A stretch of DNA of 64,000 nt from assembly GCA_030549495.1 (NCBI GenBank), contig JAUIRK010000570.1, forward strand, positions 124,001 through 188,000, written 5' to 3'. Under the pieces are notes generated by a model. That model saw only the letters and a program-made list of their open reading frames with translations. It was not told the DNA's origin and did no database searches. Below are positions 1-10,832 of the stretch, one piece after another (within the stretch, counting starts at the first letter, position 1; each line of letters begins with the position of its first letter). Position numbers and translations under genes: made by a program. This DNA is from Nectonema munidae. Its lineage: Eukaryota; Nematomorpha; Nectonematoida; Nectonematidae.

Positions 1-2239
1 TTAGAGGAGACAAATTTATCAAAATTTAGTTAAAAATAAAGAATCTTAAAAATAGACCTACATTCATCTGTTAAAATTAACCATTGTTAGCTTTGCAAAA
101 GTTCGTCATTTTTTTAGCGAATTTGTTATCAATGACTATGTCTTTTTGCAAAATATATTTTCAAAAATAGAAACTTATATTGAGCAAAAAATATCTTGAA
201 TAAATTCAAAATTAGAAAATAAAATTATTCTTTTTTTACTAAGCATGGATTATATACATTTTTCCTGATGAAATTTTAGCACAGCTCTTGATATCTCAAG
301 AAACCTTAAAAAGTTTGATCAAAGGAAAAACCTTCACTTTTCATTTAAATTACCTATAATTTAACGCCATAAAAATGATATATTATTGTTAAACGAATGA
401 AGTTTAGCACATCATGAGCTAAATGCAATGGCGGACTTATATTTTTGGTATACACAAAAGCTTGTACTTTGATACTTTACATAACAAGCAATATTCAGAG
501 AACAGTGAAACTATTGCATCACACACACCAGCAAAAATTCGAAAAACTTCATTTTAATTTCTAGGATATGAATGCGTTAAGAATATCTCAACGGCCCTAT
601 AAAGCTGAGCAAAAGCGCATCTAGAAATTCTTAGACAGGCTTAAACAAAAAATGGTATACTATTTAACAGTACAGATTTTTCAAGAATTATGTATCAGAA
701 ACAATTTTTAAAATATCAAGTATAAAGAAAATAAATTAATTGAGCATCTTCTTTTATATAATTCCACAAAAATATTTACTACTTTTATTATAAAATGTAA
801 TGTCTAGCGCTAAATATGTTAGTATTTCTTATCTTAACCCTGTTTGTGACGAACTATTTTCATTTATATTGCCCCCCCCTTTTTTCTGGAAATATTGAAA
901 ATTTTTAAAAAATTCAGCACGAGAACCCACTAAATAATTGATTGAGAATTTGATGATGTTATTTATTTTTGTGTCAATCAATGCCAAATATATAAACTTC
1001 AAAATATATTATAAATTTCACATATTTTTGGCCTAATATTGTCTTAATTTATTTAAATAAACTAAATTTTGGTGATTAATTCGCAAAAATATTTCGCCTA
1101 TCACTAAATTAGCATTCACAGGTCACTTAACGCCAAACACTTTCTTTCATTATTTTAAAATAAACTTATCCATACACAGAAAATCGGGCATGCTCAATTT
1201 GATTATCAAAATATTTTTGTCACTCTAGATTTACATTACAAGAATACATTTAGTTTAATAATTAATTAAAGAGACAGCTTTGAACTATATATCTCAATAG
1301 GACCTGTATTGTTTTACTTACAAATTCGCTATAAGCTTGTAGTCTGTACTTAATTTCTCCTATATACTTTATATGGAGCTCTTTATTCTAAACTGATCCT
1401 TGTTTGGTAGCTCTACTTTTATTAGAAATTCATTTAATGCAATCTATTTTCGAAAAAAATTTTCAGAGATTTATTTAGCTCAGAATTTAAGCGATTTCAA
1501 AACTTTTCTATTGAAGAGAATCTCTTTGTTGTCTTGTCTTTTTTTAACAATATTGTGTTGTAGAATCAGGTGTTATGAACAGATATTACTCCGCATGTTT
1601 GCTAACCAATCCTTTTTCAAAATTACTGTTATTGATGAAAACATTCATAACCCTCTTTTTTCAATTAGAAAAAGTTTCCCACCTTTATCATCTAAATTAT
1701 AAAATACTCTCTCATTCACACCAAAGGAAAAAATTAGTCAAATTCGATTCACATTTATAAAAAAAAATTCGAGAATAGATTCATCTTTGCATATTGGTGT
1801 CTGTCATAGTTACAGTAACTCTAACTTTTTGAAAATTTCCAGATCACTTTTTTAGTGAATTGGTAATTGAAATTTAACTAATAAAGTAATAAGATAAATG
1901 TTTAAAGATTTCTGATTCACAACGGAGGAGCTTCTTCTTCACGGTGAAGATGTTTTTTGAAAATCTCAATACTAGGTTTTTACACCATCTCCTCGTTCAT
2001 TGGAAAAAGGAGTATCTTCAGTTTAGACAAGTTACATGCTTGTTTCTTGAAACTATATAGCCCCCATCCCCCAAAGGTATATTGACAATATAGAAGCACT
2101 TTAATAAACGAGTTACTATTTCATTTTTCTTATTATCACGCGTTTTCATTTCAATGTAGTTTCGTACTCAAATATTTGTACTATACTAAATAACGATTGT
2201 AAGAAAAAATGATTTTTTGGAAAAGAACTGATTTTTACG
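1..2239. other. AT-rich non-coding stretch
   Basis: No convincing gene, RNA or transposon end was seen. The two short open frames near 1400-1760 have no recognisable domain, lie in AT-rich low-complexity sequence and overlap each other. A short C run lies near 872-880. Confidence 0.6.
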
Positions 2240-3240
2240 GATTCGATTAACACTTACACCCCATTTTTACACTGATAATGTCCAAAAGGGAGTACAGAAA
2301 TGAACAACAGGACGATATTGTTTTGAAAAATTATTTTAAATTTGAAGGATTTTTGGTGATAATTTTATCCTCAATCAAAATTTTAATTGTGATTTTCAAT
2401 CAAAATTTTATTTGTAATTTTTAGAAAATCGAATTTTTTTCAGGATTTGATTTTTCGAAATATCAAACTTATTTGATAATTCCACACATTCTAAAACTAA
2501 TGAAATGAACTCAGCATCGTAATAGAAAAAAATTTAAATATATATATTTAAAATATGAAAGCATGTTTATAAGATAATTTTCAAGCATACATCACTAATT
2601 CTATTTGCACCTTTAGACATTTATCACGGTAATGGTAAAAACTTAGAGCAAAAATGATATTAGGTGAATTTTTGAAAAAAATTGATTGATATTTTCACAT
2701 CCTAATTTAGAAAAACGGAGTCCAAAAATGAAATCAGCATGGTGATCTATTATAAAAAAAATCATTTTATTGAGAATATAAATATTCTATAAGAAAAAAT
2801 TTTTAGTCGACAACCACAAATATGATTGACATTTTCACGCTCTAATTACAAAAAATGAGTCAAGAAATAAAATCACCATGTTTGATATATTAAAAAATGT
2901 ACATTTTTTATTTAAAATGTAGATATATATTTTGGACACATTTTCTTAGACGCAAGCAGCATATTTATTTCATAATTTTAGACATTTCAAAATCCTAATT
3001 GCTGAGTTGAGAAATGAAATCAGTATGATCCATTTGGTATAAAAAAATATACTTTGTTTAAAATTTAATTAATATTCTGTAAGAAAATTTCAGACATAAA
3101 CCAAAAATCTATTGACACTTTCAGACATTTTGACAACCAATTTGCGAAAAATGACTTCGCAATTTAAATAGGCATGGTTCATTTAGAATAAAAAAAATAC
3201 TTTTTTTAAATTTTGAATAATATTCTTAAGGGATTATCTA
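2240..3240 (-). repeat. Degenerate tandem array, repeat family A (reverse orientation)
   Basis: About six related blocks recur near 2280, 2492, 2715, 2855, 3003 and 3150. Each contains a version of AAATGAAATCAGCATGGT followed by an A-rich run. Spacing is about 210-220 bp for the first two intervals and about 140-148 bp for the rest. The blocks match, in reverse complement, the array inside the piggyBac-type element at 7.56-8.94 kb, so this is probably part of a decayed, oppositely oriented copy. No piggyBac end was found beside it. Copies are strongly diverged, so boundaries are approximate. Confidence 0.6.
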
Positions 3241-3299
3241 ACAGTATCCAAAGTTTGATATTGATAGATTAAGTATTTGTATATAAAAAATTCATAAGA

Positions 3300-6200
3300 A
3301 TAAGGTGAGTTTTGGCCCTCACAAATTTGTCCAAAAAAACTTTTAATGGAAATTTTGGCATATTTTGATAGGGAACAATCATCCCTATCGCTTTTGGTGG
3401 GTTTTAGATGGGGGGGCTAAAAATTAGGATGAGGCCAGAAGAAAGGACTATTTCTCGAAAAAAAGAGTCAAAAAGACATAAAATCAAAAAACAAAACATA
3501 GCCTTCGTTCTTGGCACTTTGGGATTATTGATACTGGGCTTTTAGTTTGTGGAATTTGGATTTATTTCAAAAGTTAAAAATTTCGCAAAATCATCTTGGA
3601 AAATGGCTGTAACTTTGAAACTACAATACTTATGAAGTTGGAGTTTTCGGGGTTGGATTTAGGGAGGTCTATTTAGTTAGAAGAGTTATTTTGGAAGATT
3701 TTGAAAAATTCCAATGTTTGGGTATTTTCGGATGCCCGTATCTCGGGACATATAAGAGATATGAAAAACGGAATACACCATTCGAATCAGCGTCAAAAGT
3801 TGTCCCAGAAAACAATATTCTCTTATAGATTGCTTTCAAAAAATCTTTGAGTATTCGAGGAAAAAAATCTTAAACGTGCTCTCTAATCGTCTTGATAATA
3901 GTGCAAAAATGCCTATTTTGAGATGAATTTTAATATACTCTAATTTGGACAGATTTGGATTTTAATGACCAAAGCTAAATTTTCGGACTCTAAATTAGCT
4001 AATAGTATCATATTTGGACGGGGTTCATCGGGGATAATGCGAAAATGATAGTTTTTCTGATAGCGGTTAAAGTCTGAGTTTTTTTGAAAAACTTGAATTT
4101 CTCAAATAATATAAGAGATATGCAAAAACTGATTGCAGATTCTTAAAGCAATTGTTAGAAGTATCTATATCCTGAGTTTCAAAAAATTGGTGACATTGAC
4201 ATTTTTTGTCCCAAGAGTCCTCCCATGGAAAATTTTTTTTTTTCAAAATTCTAAAATTTTTGATCCTATCTAAACGTAATTTTGGACTTGAAAACGACAA
4301 AAAGTTGGTCTCCTTGGATAAAAACGCTTCTAGATACGTCTTCTATACTAAAAAGTTAACATGTAAAAACGCTATCCGATGCAGAATCGTCCGCTCTTTC
4401 GAATGATGCTGGTTTTAAGCTCGTAGGTAGTGTCGTTTCTGAGAAACAACGCTTCAAATTCCAAAAAAGATAATAAAAAAATAGGAATTTTGGAGGTTTT
4501 TTGCCCATAAATCCAAAAGTATCGAACCGATTTTAAAATAAATTATGTAATAACTACTTTAGACAATTCTCTACAACATAGCCAAGTTTCAGGTTGCTGG
4601 GATAAAAATTATTATTTTTGTAGAAGCTGAAATGGTTTGACTTTTACCAAAAATGACCAAACTCAAAAGTTTTAATGGCCTCTATGAAAATGATTTCAAA
4701 TCCAAATCAAATGCCTAAAATATAGCAAATTGTCTATATTATATGTGTGCAAAAAATCTTAAATAAATACTTTATAATTTCGGAGTAATAGCTATGGCCG
4801 AAAAAAATAGCTCAAAACTAAAAACTTGATAACTCCTTAATTATAAGAGATATTCAAAATCTGATTGCAGATTCGGAATCTACGTCTAAAATTGAGCTAG
4901 AATCCACTAATAAATTATTGATTTTCTTTCTCTTTTTCTTTCTCAAAATTTAAAATCTACTAGGTGAAAAGGAAAAATTTTCGGGTCGCCGTATCTCGGG
5001 AATTATAAGGAATATAGAAAAAATGAATACATGATTGAAATCAGCGTCAAAAGTTATGTCAGTAAGCACTCTTCTTTTGTGTAACCCTTTGCGTGAATTT
5101 TCTTTTTTTAAACAACTTAATCCTAAAACTTTTTTCAAAAAAAAAACCCTTAAACGTGCTCTATTCCGCTAAAAATAGTGCTAAAATGCTTGTTTTCAGA
5201 TGTAGTACTCACCGTCGGATGTACGAAAATCATTTTTTTTTAATTTGATCAGAGTAACTTTTTTCAGTATTTAAAATCGAATTTCTCAAAAACTATGATA
5301 GATTTGGAAAAACCAATTGCAGATTCTGAAATCGCTTATCAAACTCTACCTTTCCCCAAAGTTTGAGAAGTTTTAATTTTTTTCCTATACTCCCCTTATG
5401 AAAAATTTTTTTTTCGAACAAAGACTAAAACGTTTGATCCTATCTTGTAGGGAATGTTATGCTGATTCTAAAATGGTGTTATAGTTGCTGAAAGTGAATA
5501 CTTTTCATTTAACAGATATTTTGTAAAAAAATTTGTACTTTTTTGTCAAATTTGGAGCTGAATTGTACAAAACTATACTAGTTATGGAAGATCTAATTGT
5601 AGATTCGGAATCTACGGACAAAACTAATCTAGAATCAACTATTAAAAAATCATAGTTTAGCAAAAGATTATAATACTAGTAAATTTAGAAAAAGTCAACT
5701 CAAATACTATATTTTTTCTATACAAAGTATAACGATATTGTGTAATATTCATAAAAATGAATTTTTGGAAAACTAAGATTAGCTATAACTTTGCTATAAC
5801 AAGTCCAATCGCGTTATAATCGGTAGTGCGTCTCTACGAGAGCTTTCTTTCGATACCAATTACATCTAGATTGGACCAACGGTTGGATTGTAAGAGAACT
5901 TTTGCACTTTAAAAAATCGGAAAAATTTGGACATCATCGGACAAAAAAGGCTCTAGAAAAGCCTTGCCTGTAGAAAAGTGAACAAGTAAAAGCACTATCC
6001 TCTGTTCTTTCCAATGGTACAACTTTCAGCTCATCTTGTCTACTTTTTGAACTACTGCTCCTCAAAGTCTAAATAATTCAAAAAAACATCTAATTTTTGT
6101 AGTTTTTTCACTATAATTCTAAAAATATATTAGGGACGATCAATTTTAAAAGTGGTACAGATTCTCCAGACAAAGCTCTACAATATTGACAAGTTTCTAT

Positions 6201-6850
6201 TTGAACCCTGAATTAATATTTTTTCCAGAAGCTCAAACATGTTGACTTTTGTCAAAAAATGACCCAATTCCAAAGTTTAAATTCTTTCAAACTATATGAA
6301 TTCAAAATCAAATGCTTATTAATTTCAAGATATAGCAAATTATCTTTTATAACTGTGAAAAATTTTTTAATAAATATCTAAAGATTTCAGGGATACAGCT
6401 ATTTTACCACCAAAATCCAAGATTTGGTGCAAAGTCCATGTATAACATAAAAACACTAGAGGGATAAAATAAGAACAGCATATTCGGAATGTAAGGACAA
6501 AATTGATCTAGAATCCTCTTTAAATTATTGCATTTCTTCAAATAAATTTTTGACCAATTTAAACCACCTTCTTATTCCCGTTTCAAAACCACACTAAGAT
6601 ATGCAATTTCTGTCAACCGATTCGGATTGAGCGTAATGGGTTTAATGAGAAACGAATTTTATGATGATTTTGAAAAGTTTTTTTTCTCCACAAAAACCGC
6701 ATGTTATCTCGAGAACCCTTTGTCAAATTGAAAAACGGATTGCACCATTGAATTCGGCTTGAAAAGTTACCCAATGAGCAATTTTAAATTTAAGAGTGGT
6801 AATGGAAATTTTATCTTAATGCTTTTCAAACATTATTTAATTTTCTACTT
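3300..6850. repeat. Long-period degenerate direct repeats, non-coding
   Basis: Several passages recur hundreds of bases apart in the same order and strand. The phrase around TCAGCGTCAAAAGTT is at about 3790 and 5040. The phrase around CTTAAACGTGCTCT is at about 3870 and 5150. The passage at 4490-4800 (plug of AATCAAATGC and ATATAGCAAATT) recurs at 6100-6410. A phrase of the form GATTGCAGATTC occurs near 4130, 4860, 5310 and, in weaker form, 5600 and 6480. Offsets range from about 1.2 to 1.7 kb, so the units have drifted in length. No frame stays open long enough to suggest coding. Confidence 0.5.
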
Positions 6851-6853
6851 TAA

Positions 6854-7151
6854 ATGAATTTTTTCGATTTGTATAAAAAAAAAGAAAAAAAAAGATACAA
6901 TAACCTTTCTTCAAAAAAAAGCCTTTTACATAGTGAGAGGATTTGTGAAAATGGTCATGTAATTATAAACAGATGTAAAGACAGATGGAGATGCCAAGTG
7001 AAAAATTGTCGAAAACAAAAACAGCAAATGATTTAAAATATAAAGTTAATAAAAAAGAATTGAAATCGATGTCTAATAAAACCATACTAGATTGGTCCAT
7101 TATTTGAGAGAAGTTTGTATTTCTAAATTGTTGAAAAGCTCAGCCTGCATT
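6854..7151 (+). pseudogene. Merlin (IS1595/ISXO2-like) transposase, N-terminal fragment
   Basis: The 60-residue frame at 6854-7036 ends in a zinc-binding pattern, CENGHVIINRCKDRWRC followed by C. This resembles the N-terminal zinc motif of animal ISXO2/Merlin transposases. Just downstream (about 7060-7150), in broken frames, come MSNKTILDW and REVC-like residues, which correspond to the linker before the catalytic core in this family. The rest of the transposase is not here. It reappears at 12.95 kb, on the far side of a TTAA-flanked piggyBac-type element that begins at 7156 and a GC-rich relic. I infer that both landed inside this Merlin copy. The zinc motif reading is direct; the join with the distant fragment is inference. 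Confidence 0.6.
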
Positions 7152-7155
7152 TTAA

Positions 7156-7198
7156 CCCTATTAGTGCTGGGGGGGGCGTAAAACGCCCCCCCCCCCCC
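7156..7198 (+). repeat. Left terminal inverted repeat and hairpin of the piggyBac-type element
   Basis: After the CCCTATTAGTGCT terminus come eight Gs, a short CGTAAAACG core and thirteen Cs. The G run and C run can pair into a near-perfect hairpin with the stem extended by CGT/ACG. Confidence 0.7.
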
Positions 7199-7559
7199 TT
7201 GGCTAAAAAATTAATTGTAGAAAATTGGCTGAATCATATCCCTTCAAATTTTGTGACTTTTCCTAAAATCGCTAGCTGCATCTTTTGAAACCATTTTCAT
7301 GGTAGTTGAATGACCCCTTCATGTCCAAAACTGTCAATCAAAATAAAAAAATTTTATTTTTCAGCAAAATTTTGACATTATCTGTACTTAACCTTATAAC
7401 TTAGGATCTATATTATATAATACCCTGAAAATTTATAATTATATACAGTTTAGAACGCATAACACTTTATATATTTAATTTTTTCAATAATCATAGCTAC
7501 TTTTTAGAAAATGTCAATCAAAATTTTGATTGATCAAAAATATATTTAATAAAATATAC

Positions 7560-8940
7560 TTTCAAATTTTACATAAAATATATGTTTTTATACTAAATCG
7601 GTCATGCTGTTTTCATTTCTGAACTCATTTTTTACATTTAGGATATGAAAATACCTATATGTGTTAATCAAATTTGCGGTTTACTTCTGAAAATTGTCTC
7701 CAAAAACATTCCTTTACATTTTACATAAAATATATGTTTTATACCAAATCGATCGTGTTTTTTTCATTTCTGGACTCATTTTTTACATTTAGGATTTGAA
7801 AATACCTATAAGTGTTAATCAAATTTGCGGTTTACTTCTGAAAATTGTCTCCAAAAACATGTTATACTAAATCGGACATGCTGGTTTCATTTCTGGACTC
7901 ATTTTTTACGTTTAGGATCTGAAAATACCTATAAGTGTTAATTAAATTTGTGGTTTACTTCTAAAAATTGTCTCCAAATACATTCATTCAAATTTTACAA
8001 TGAAATATATGTTTTATACCAAATCAACCAAGCTGTTTTCATTTCTGAACTCATTTTTCACATTTAGAGGTTTTAAAATATTAGTCAAAATTTGCGGTTT
8101 ACTTCTAAAAGCTATCTCCAAAAATATTCTATAAATTTTACATGAAATATTTGTTTTTATACCAAATCGATCATGCTGTTTTTATTTTTGAACTCATTTT
8201 TACATTTAGGATTTGGAAATACCTATAAGTATTAATCAAATTTGCGGTTTACTTCTCAAAATTGTCTCCAAAAATATTTTCTTGAAATATATGTTTTAAT
8301 ACCAAATCAATCATGCTGGTTTTATTTATGGACTCAATTTTTGCAGTTTGAATTTGAAAATACATATAAGTATCAATTAAATTTGCGTTTAGTTCTAAAA
8401 TTTGTTTTTATAGCAAATATATCATGATGATTTCATTTCTGAACACAGTTTTCGCATTTAGAGGTTTTACTGCTAGTGTCAATCAAATTTGCGGTTTATG
8501 TTTGAAAACTATATCCCAAAATATTCTCTCTAATTTTACATGAAATATATGTTTTTATACCAATTCGACCATGATAATTTTTATTTCTGAAATCATTTTT
8601 TGCATTTAGAGGTTTTAAATGACTGAAAGTGTCAATAAATTTTCGATTTACGTCTAATGTCTGCAGAAATATTTTTGAAATTTAAATAAAATATGTGTTT
8701 TTATGCCAAATGGAAGATGCTGGTTTCATTTTTGGACTTAGGTTTGGCATTTATGGTTTTAAAATATCTGAAAGCTTGAATAAGATTTGCGGTTTACTTC
8801 TAGATACTGTTTTCAAAAATATTTTCAAAAAAATAAAATATCTGTTTTATACCAAATCGACTATGCTTATTTTATTTCTGTACTGGATTTTGGATAATAC
8901 GGTTAAAAAATTCGAAGTGGCAATTGAATTAGTAATGTAT
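7560..8940 (+). repeat. Tandem array, repeat family A
   Basis: About ten diverged units share the core ATCATGCTG-TTTCATTTCTG-ACTCATTTTT, then a passage containing AAATTTGCGGTTTACTTCT. Cores fall near 7604, 7757, 7878, 8029, 8169, 8309, 8428, 8567, 8712 and 8863, so the period is mostly 140-150 bp, with two shorter units near 120 bp. The short open frames at 8242-8427 and 8695-8946 are by-products of the array. Confidence 0.8.
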
Positions 8941-9989
8941 GCCTGAAAACAGTTCTGTAAAAAAATTTCAAAAAATGGCTGCATATTAGGTATATAGTAA
9001 AAATATACTTTTTTTTTTGTATATTTTGGCTTATAATACTTTCTACAATCATCTTAGGTATGAAATATTTATTAAAAAAAATAAAACGTATTATAAAATC
9101 TTTTGAAAATTTGTATGAGAGAAGGAACCAAGTTGAAAACTAATTGAAAAGAGAACATGTGATCAAAACAAATAATTAAAAAAAATATGTATCTTGACTA
9201 AATGGAAGATCTACAATGTTCTAATGAACTAGGAAGTGGTTTAATTATATAATATTAGATGCTTCAAAAAAGATTTTGACTGTGAAAAAAAAGTTTCTCT
9301 TTTACAAATGAAAAATATTTAAATCTATCATCTAGGATTACAGTTAACATTTATCTAAGATGGGTAGGAAATCTGAAAATTTAGAATAGGTCAGATTTAT
9401 CAAAAATGGCACAGGTGCCAATATGTGAGAATTTAGTCACTATCAAGATATTTTTAATTTAAATTGAATTTGTCCATCTTTTTCCTTTTGTGTCAAAGAG
9501 ATAATTTTTTAGATGAAGAACGTTGACAACTTTTTGTAATTGAACAATCAACATCACGAATGATTCATCAGAAAAAATCCTTTGAAATAAGATTGGTTGA
9601 CAATTATTCAGGCTTGATAATAAAATACACGATACTGATAAAAAAAAAGTCTAAGATCACCAAGAAGATTCTTTAATCAGAATGCTTTGAGAGAGGAAAA
9701 AAGTAATTTTATCCTTATAAAAAAATTTTCGAACACACATTGAAGAATATAAATTTCTAATGAAAAAAGAGCTACCAAAAAAGGATCATCATAGAATGAA
9801 TACCAAAATTACATACTGTAAATTATAATATGACGTAGAGACTACGAGCCGATAACGAATTTGTAGCCGAAAAGATGGAGGTCCTATCGAGTTACATAAG
9901 TTACTGTAGAATGAAATATTTTGAGTGAATTAAACACCTAAAGTTGGTTTATTAAATAAATTAAGAAAATAATTACCAGAGAAATACTG

Positions 9990-10560
9990 CAAGTAGAAGT
10001 TATTTTTATGTTTATATATTTGACATTGATTTACAGGTTTAATCGATTTTTTGACAGGTTTTATTGATTTCATAAAAAATGAACATCACCATTAAATTCT
10101 GCATACTTGAAATGTATAAAAAACTTTAAAAGAATCAAAATTTTAATTTTGACATGGGCTGTCATATTTAAATTATTTTGTCAGGTTTGACTAATTTTTT
10201 ATAAAAAAAAAGGAATATAACCAGTAAACACAGCCTACTTGAAAATGGGTATATGTGTGTAAAAAACATTATATAATTATTTAGATAAAAAGTTTCTTTT
10301 TTGAGATGAGTTGTCATATGTAAATCACTTTTTTGACAGGTTTAAATGATTTTCATAAAAAATGAATATCACCACTGAATTCAGCATATTTGAAAATGGG
10401 TATACATGTGTAAAAAACTTTATATACTTATTTAGATAAAAAGTTCTTTTTGAGATGAGCTGTCACATTTAGATAAATTTATTGACAGGTTTGATTGATT
10501 TTGATAAAAAAAATGGACATAACCACTGAATTCAGCATCGTTGAAATATATATGTAACAT
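9990..10560 (+). repeat. Tandem array, repeat family B
   Basis: About four units share TGACAGGTTTGATTGATTTT, an ATAACCACTGAATTCAGCAT-like segment, and GAAAATGGGTATA followed by TGTGTAAAAAAC. The TGACAGGTTT core falls near 10050, 10178, 10334 and 10483. The same family appears in reverse at 63.48-64 kb and as fold-backs at 54.9-55.4 kb. Confidence 0.75.
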
Positions 10561-10601
10561 TAAAAATATTTATAAAAACTTATTAATCTCTGAGAAAAAT
10601 A

Positions 10602-10666
10602 GGGGGGGGGCACTTTACGCCCCCCCCAGCACTTGAGCGGACAAATTTTGCCCAGCACTAATAGGG
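10602..10666 (-). repeat. Right terminal inverted repeat and hairpin of the piggyBac-type element
   Basis: Nine Gs, CACTTTAC, G and a C run form the inner hairpin. After AGCACTTGAGCGG and a short spacer comes the outer terminus GCCCAGCACTAATAGGG, followed by TTAA. The AGCACT motif occurs twice, so the right end looks like the left end with an inserted spacer. Confidence 0.65.
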
Positions 10667-10808
10667 TTAAAACTTTTTAATTTTTATATTAATCTACTTA
10701 TGATTTCTAATCTTTTTTAATCTGCTGATTCCAAAAATCTTAGCAATTTTATTACATCGTGTAGAAGTTTTAAATTAAACATGTTTTAAATATTTCATGT
10801 ATATAAGG

Positions 10809-10832
10809 CGTCGTTCACAATTGACATCAACC
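10809..10832 (+). repeat. Solo end of the GTCGTTCACAATTGAC MITE family
   Basis: GTCGTTCACAATTGACATCA here matches the terminal repeats of the MITE at 61618-61792 and the end at 54601 with one difference in the CRE-like core. No facing end was found nearby. It abuts the GC-richer relic that follows, so the insertion history at this point is unclear. Confidence 0.55.

Larger units (their letters stand above)
7156..10666. mobile_element. Non-autonomous piggyBac-type element carrying satellite-like arrays
   Basis: The 3,511-bp element is bounded by TTAA at 7152-7155 and 10667-10670. Its ends are inverted: CCCTATTAGTGCTGGG on the left, CCCAGCACTAATAGGG on the right. TTAA duplication plus a CCC/GGG end is the piggyBac signature. 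No transposase frame is present. The interior holds two arrays of ~120-155 bp repeats (family A in the left half, family B in the right half) around an AT-rich core. Next to each terminus is a G-run/C-run hairpin. The right end differs from the left by about 26 extra bases between the outer TIR and a second GTGCTGGG copy. Related sequence occurs at 2.2-3.2, 52.6-55.4 and 63.5-64 kb. Confidence 0.75.

Noticed and set aside
4067-4406. Overlapping 77- and 66-codon frames on opposite strands
   Set aside because: They lie in the non-coding long-period repeat block and show low-complexity K/F-rich composition.
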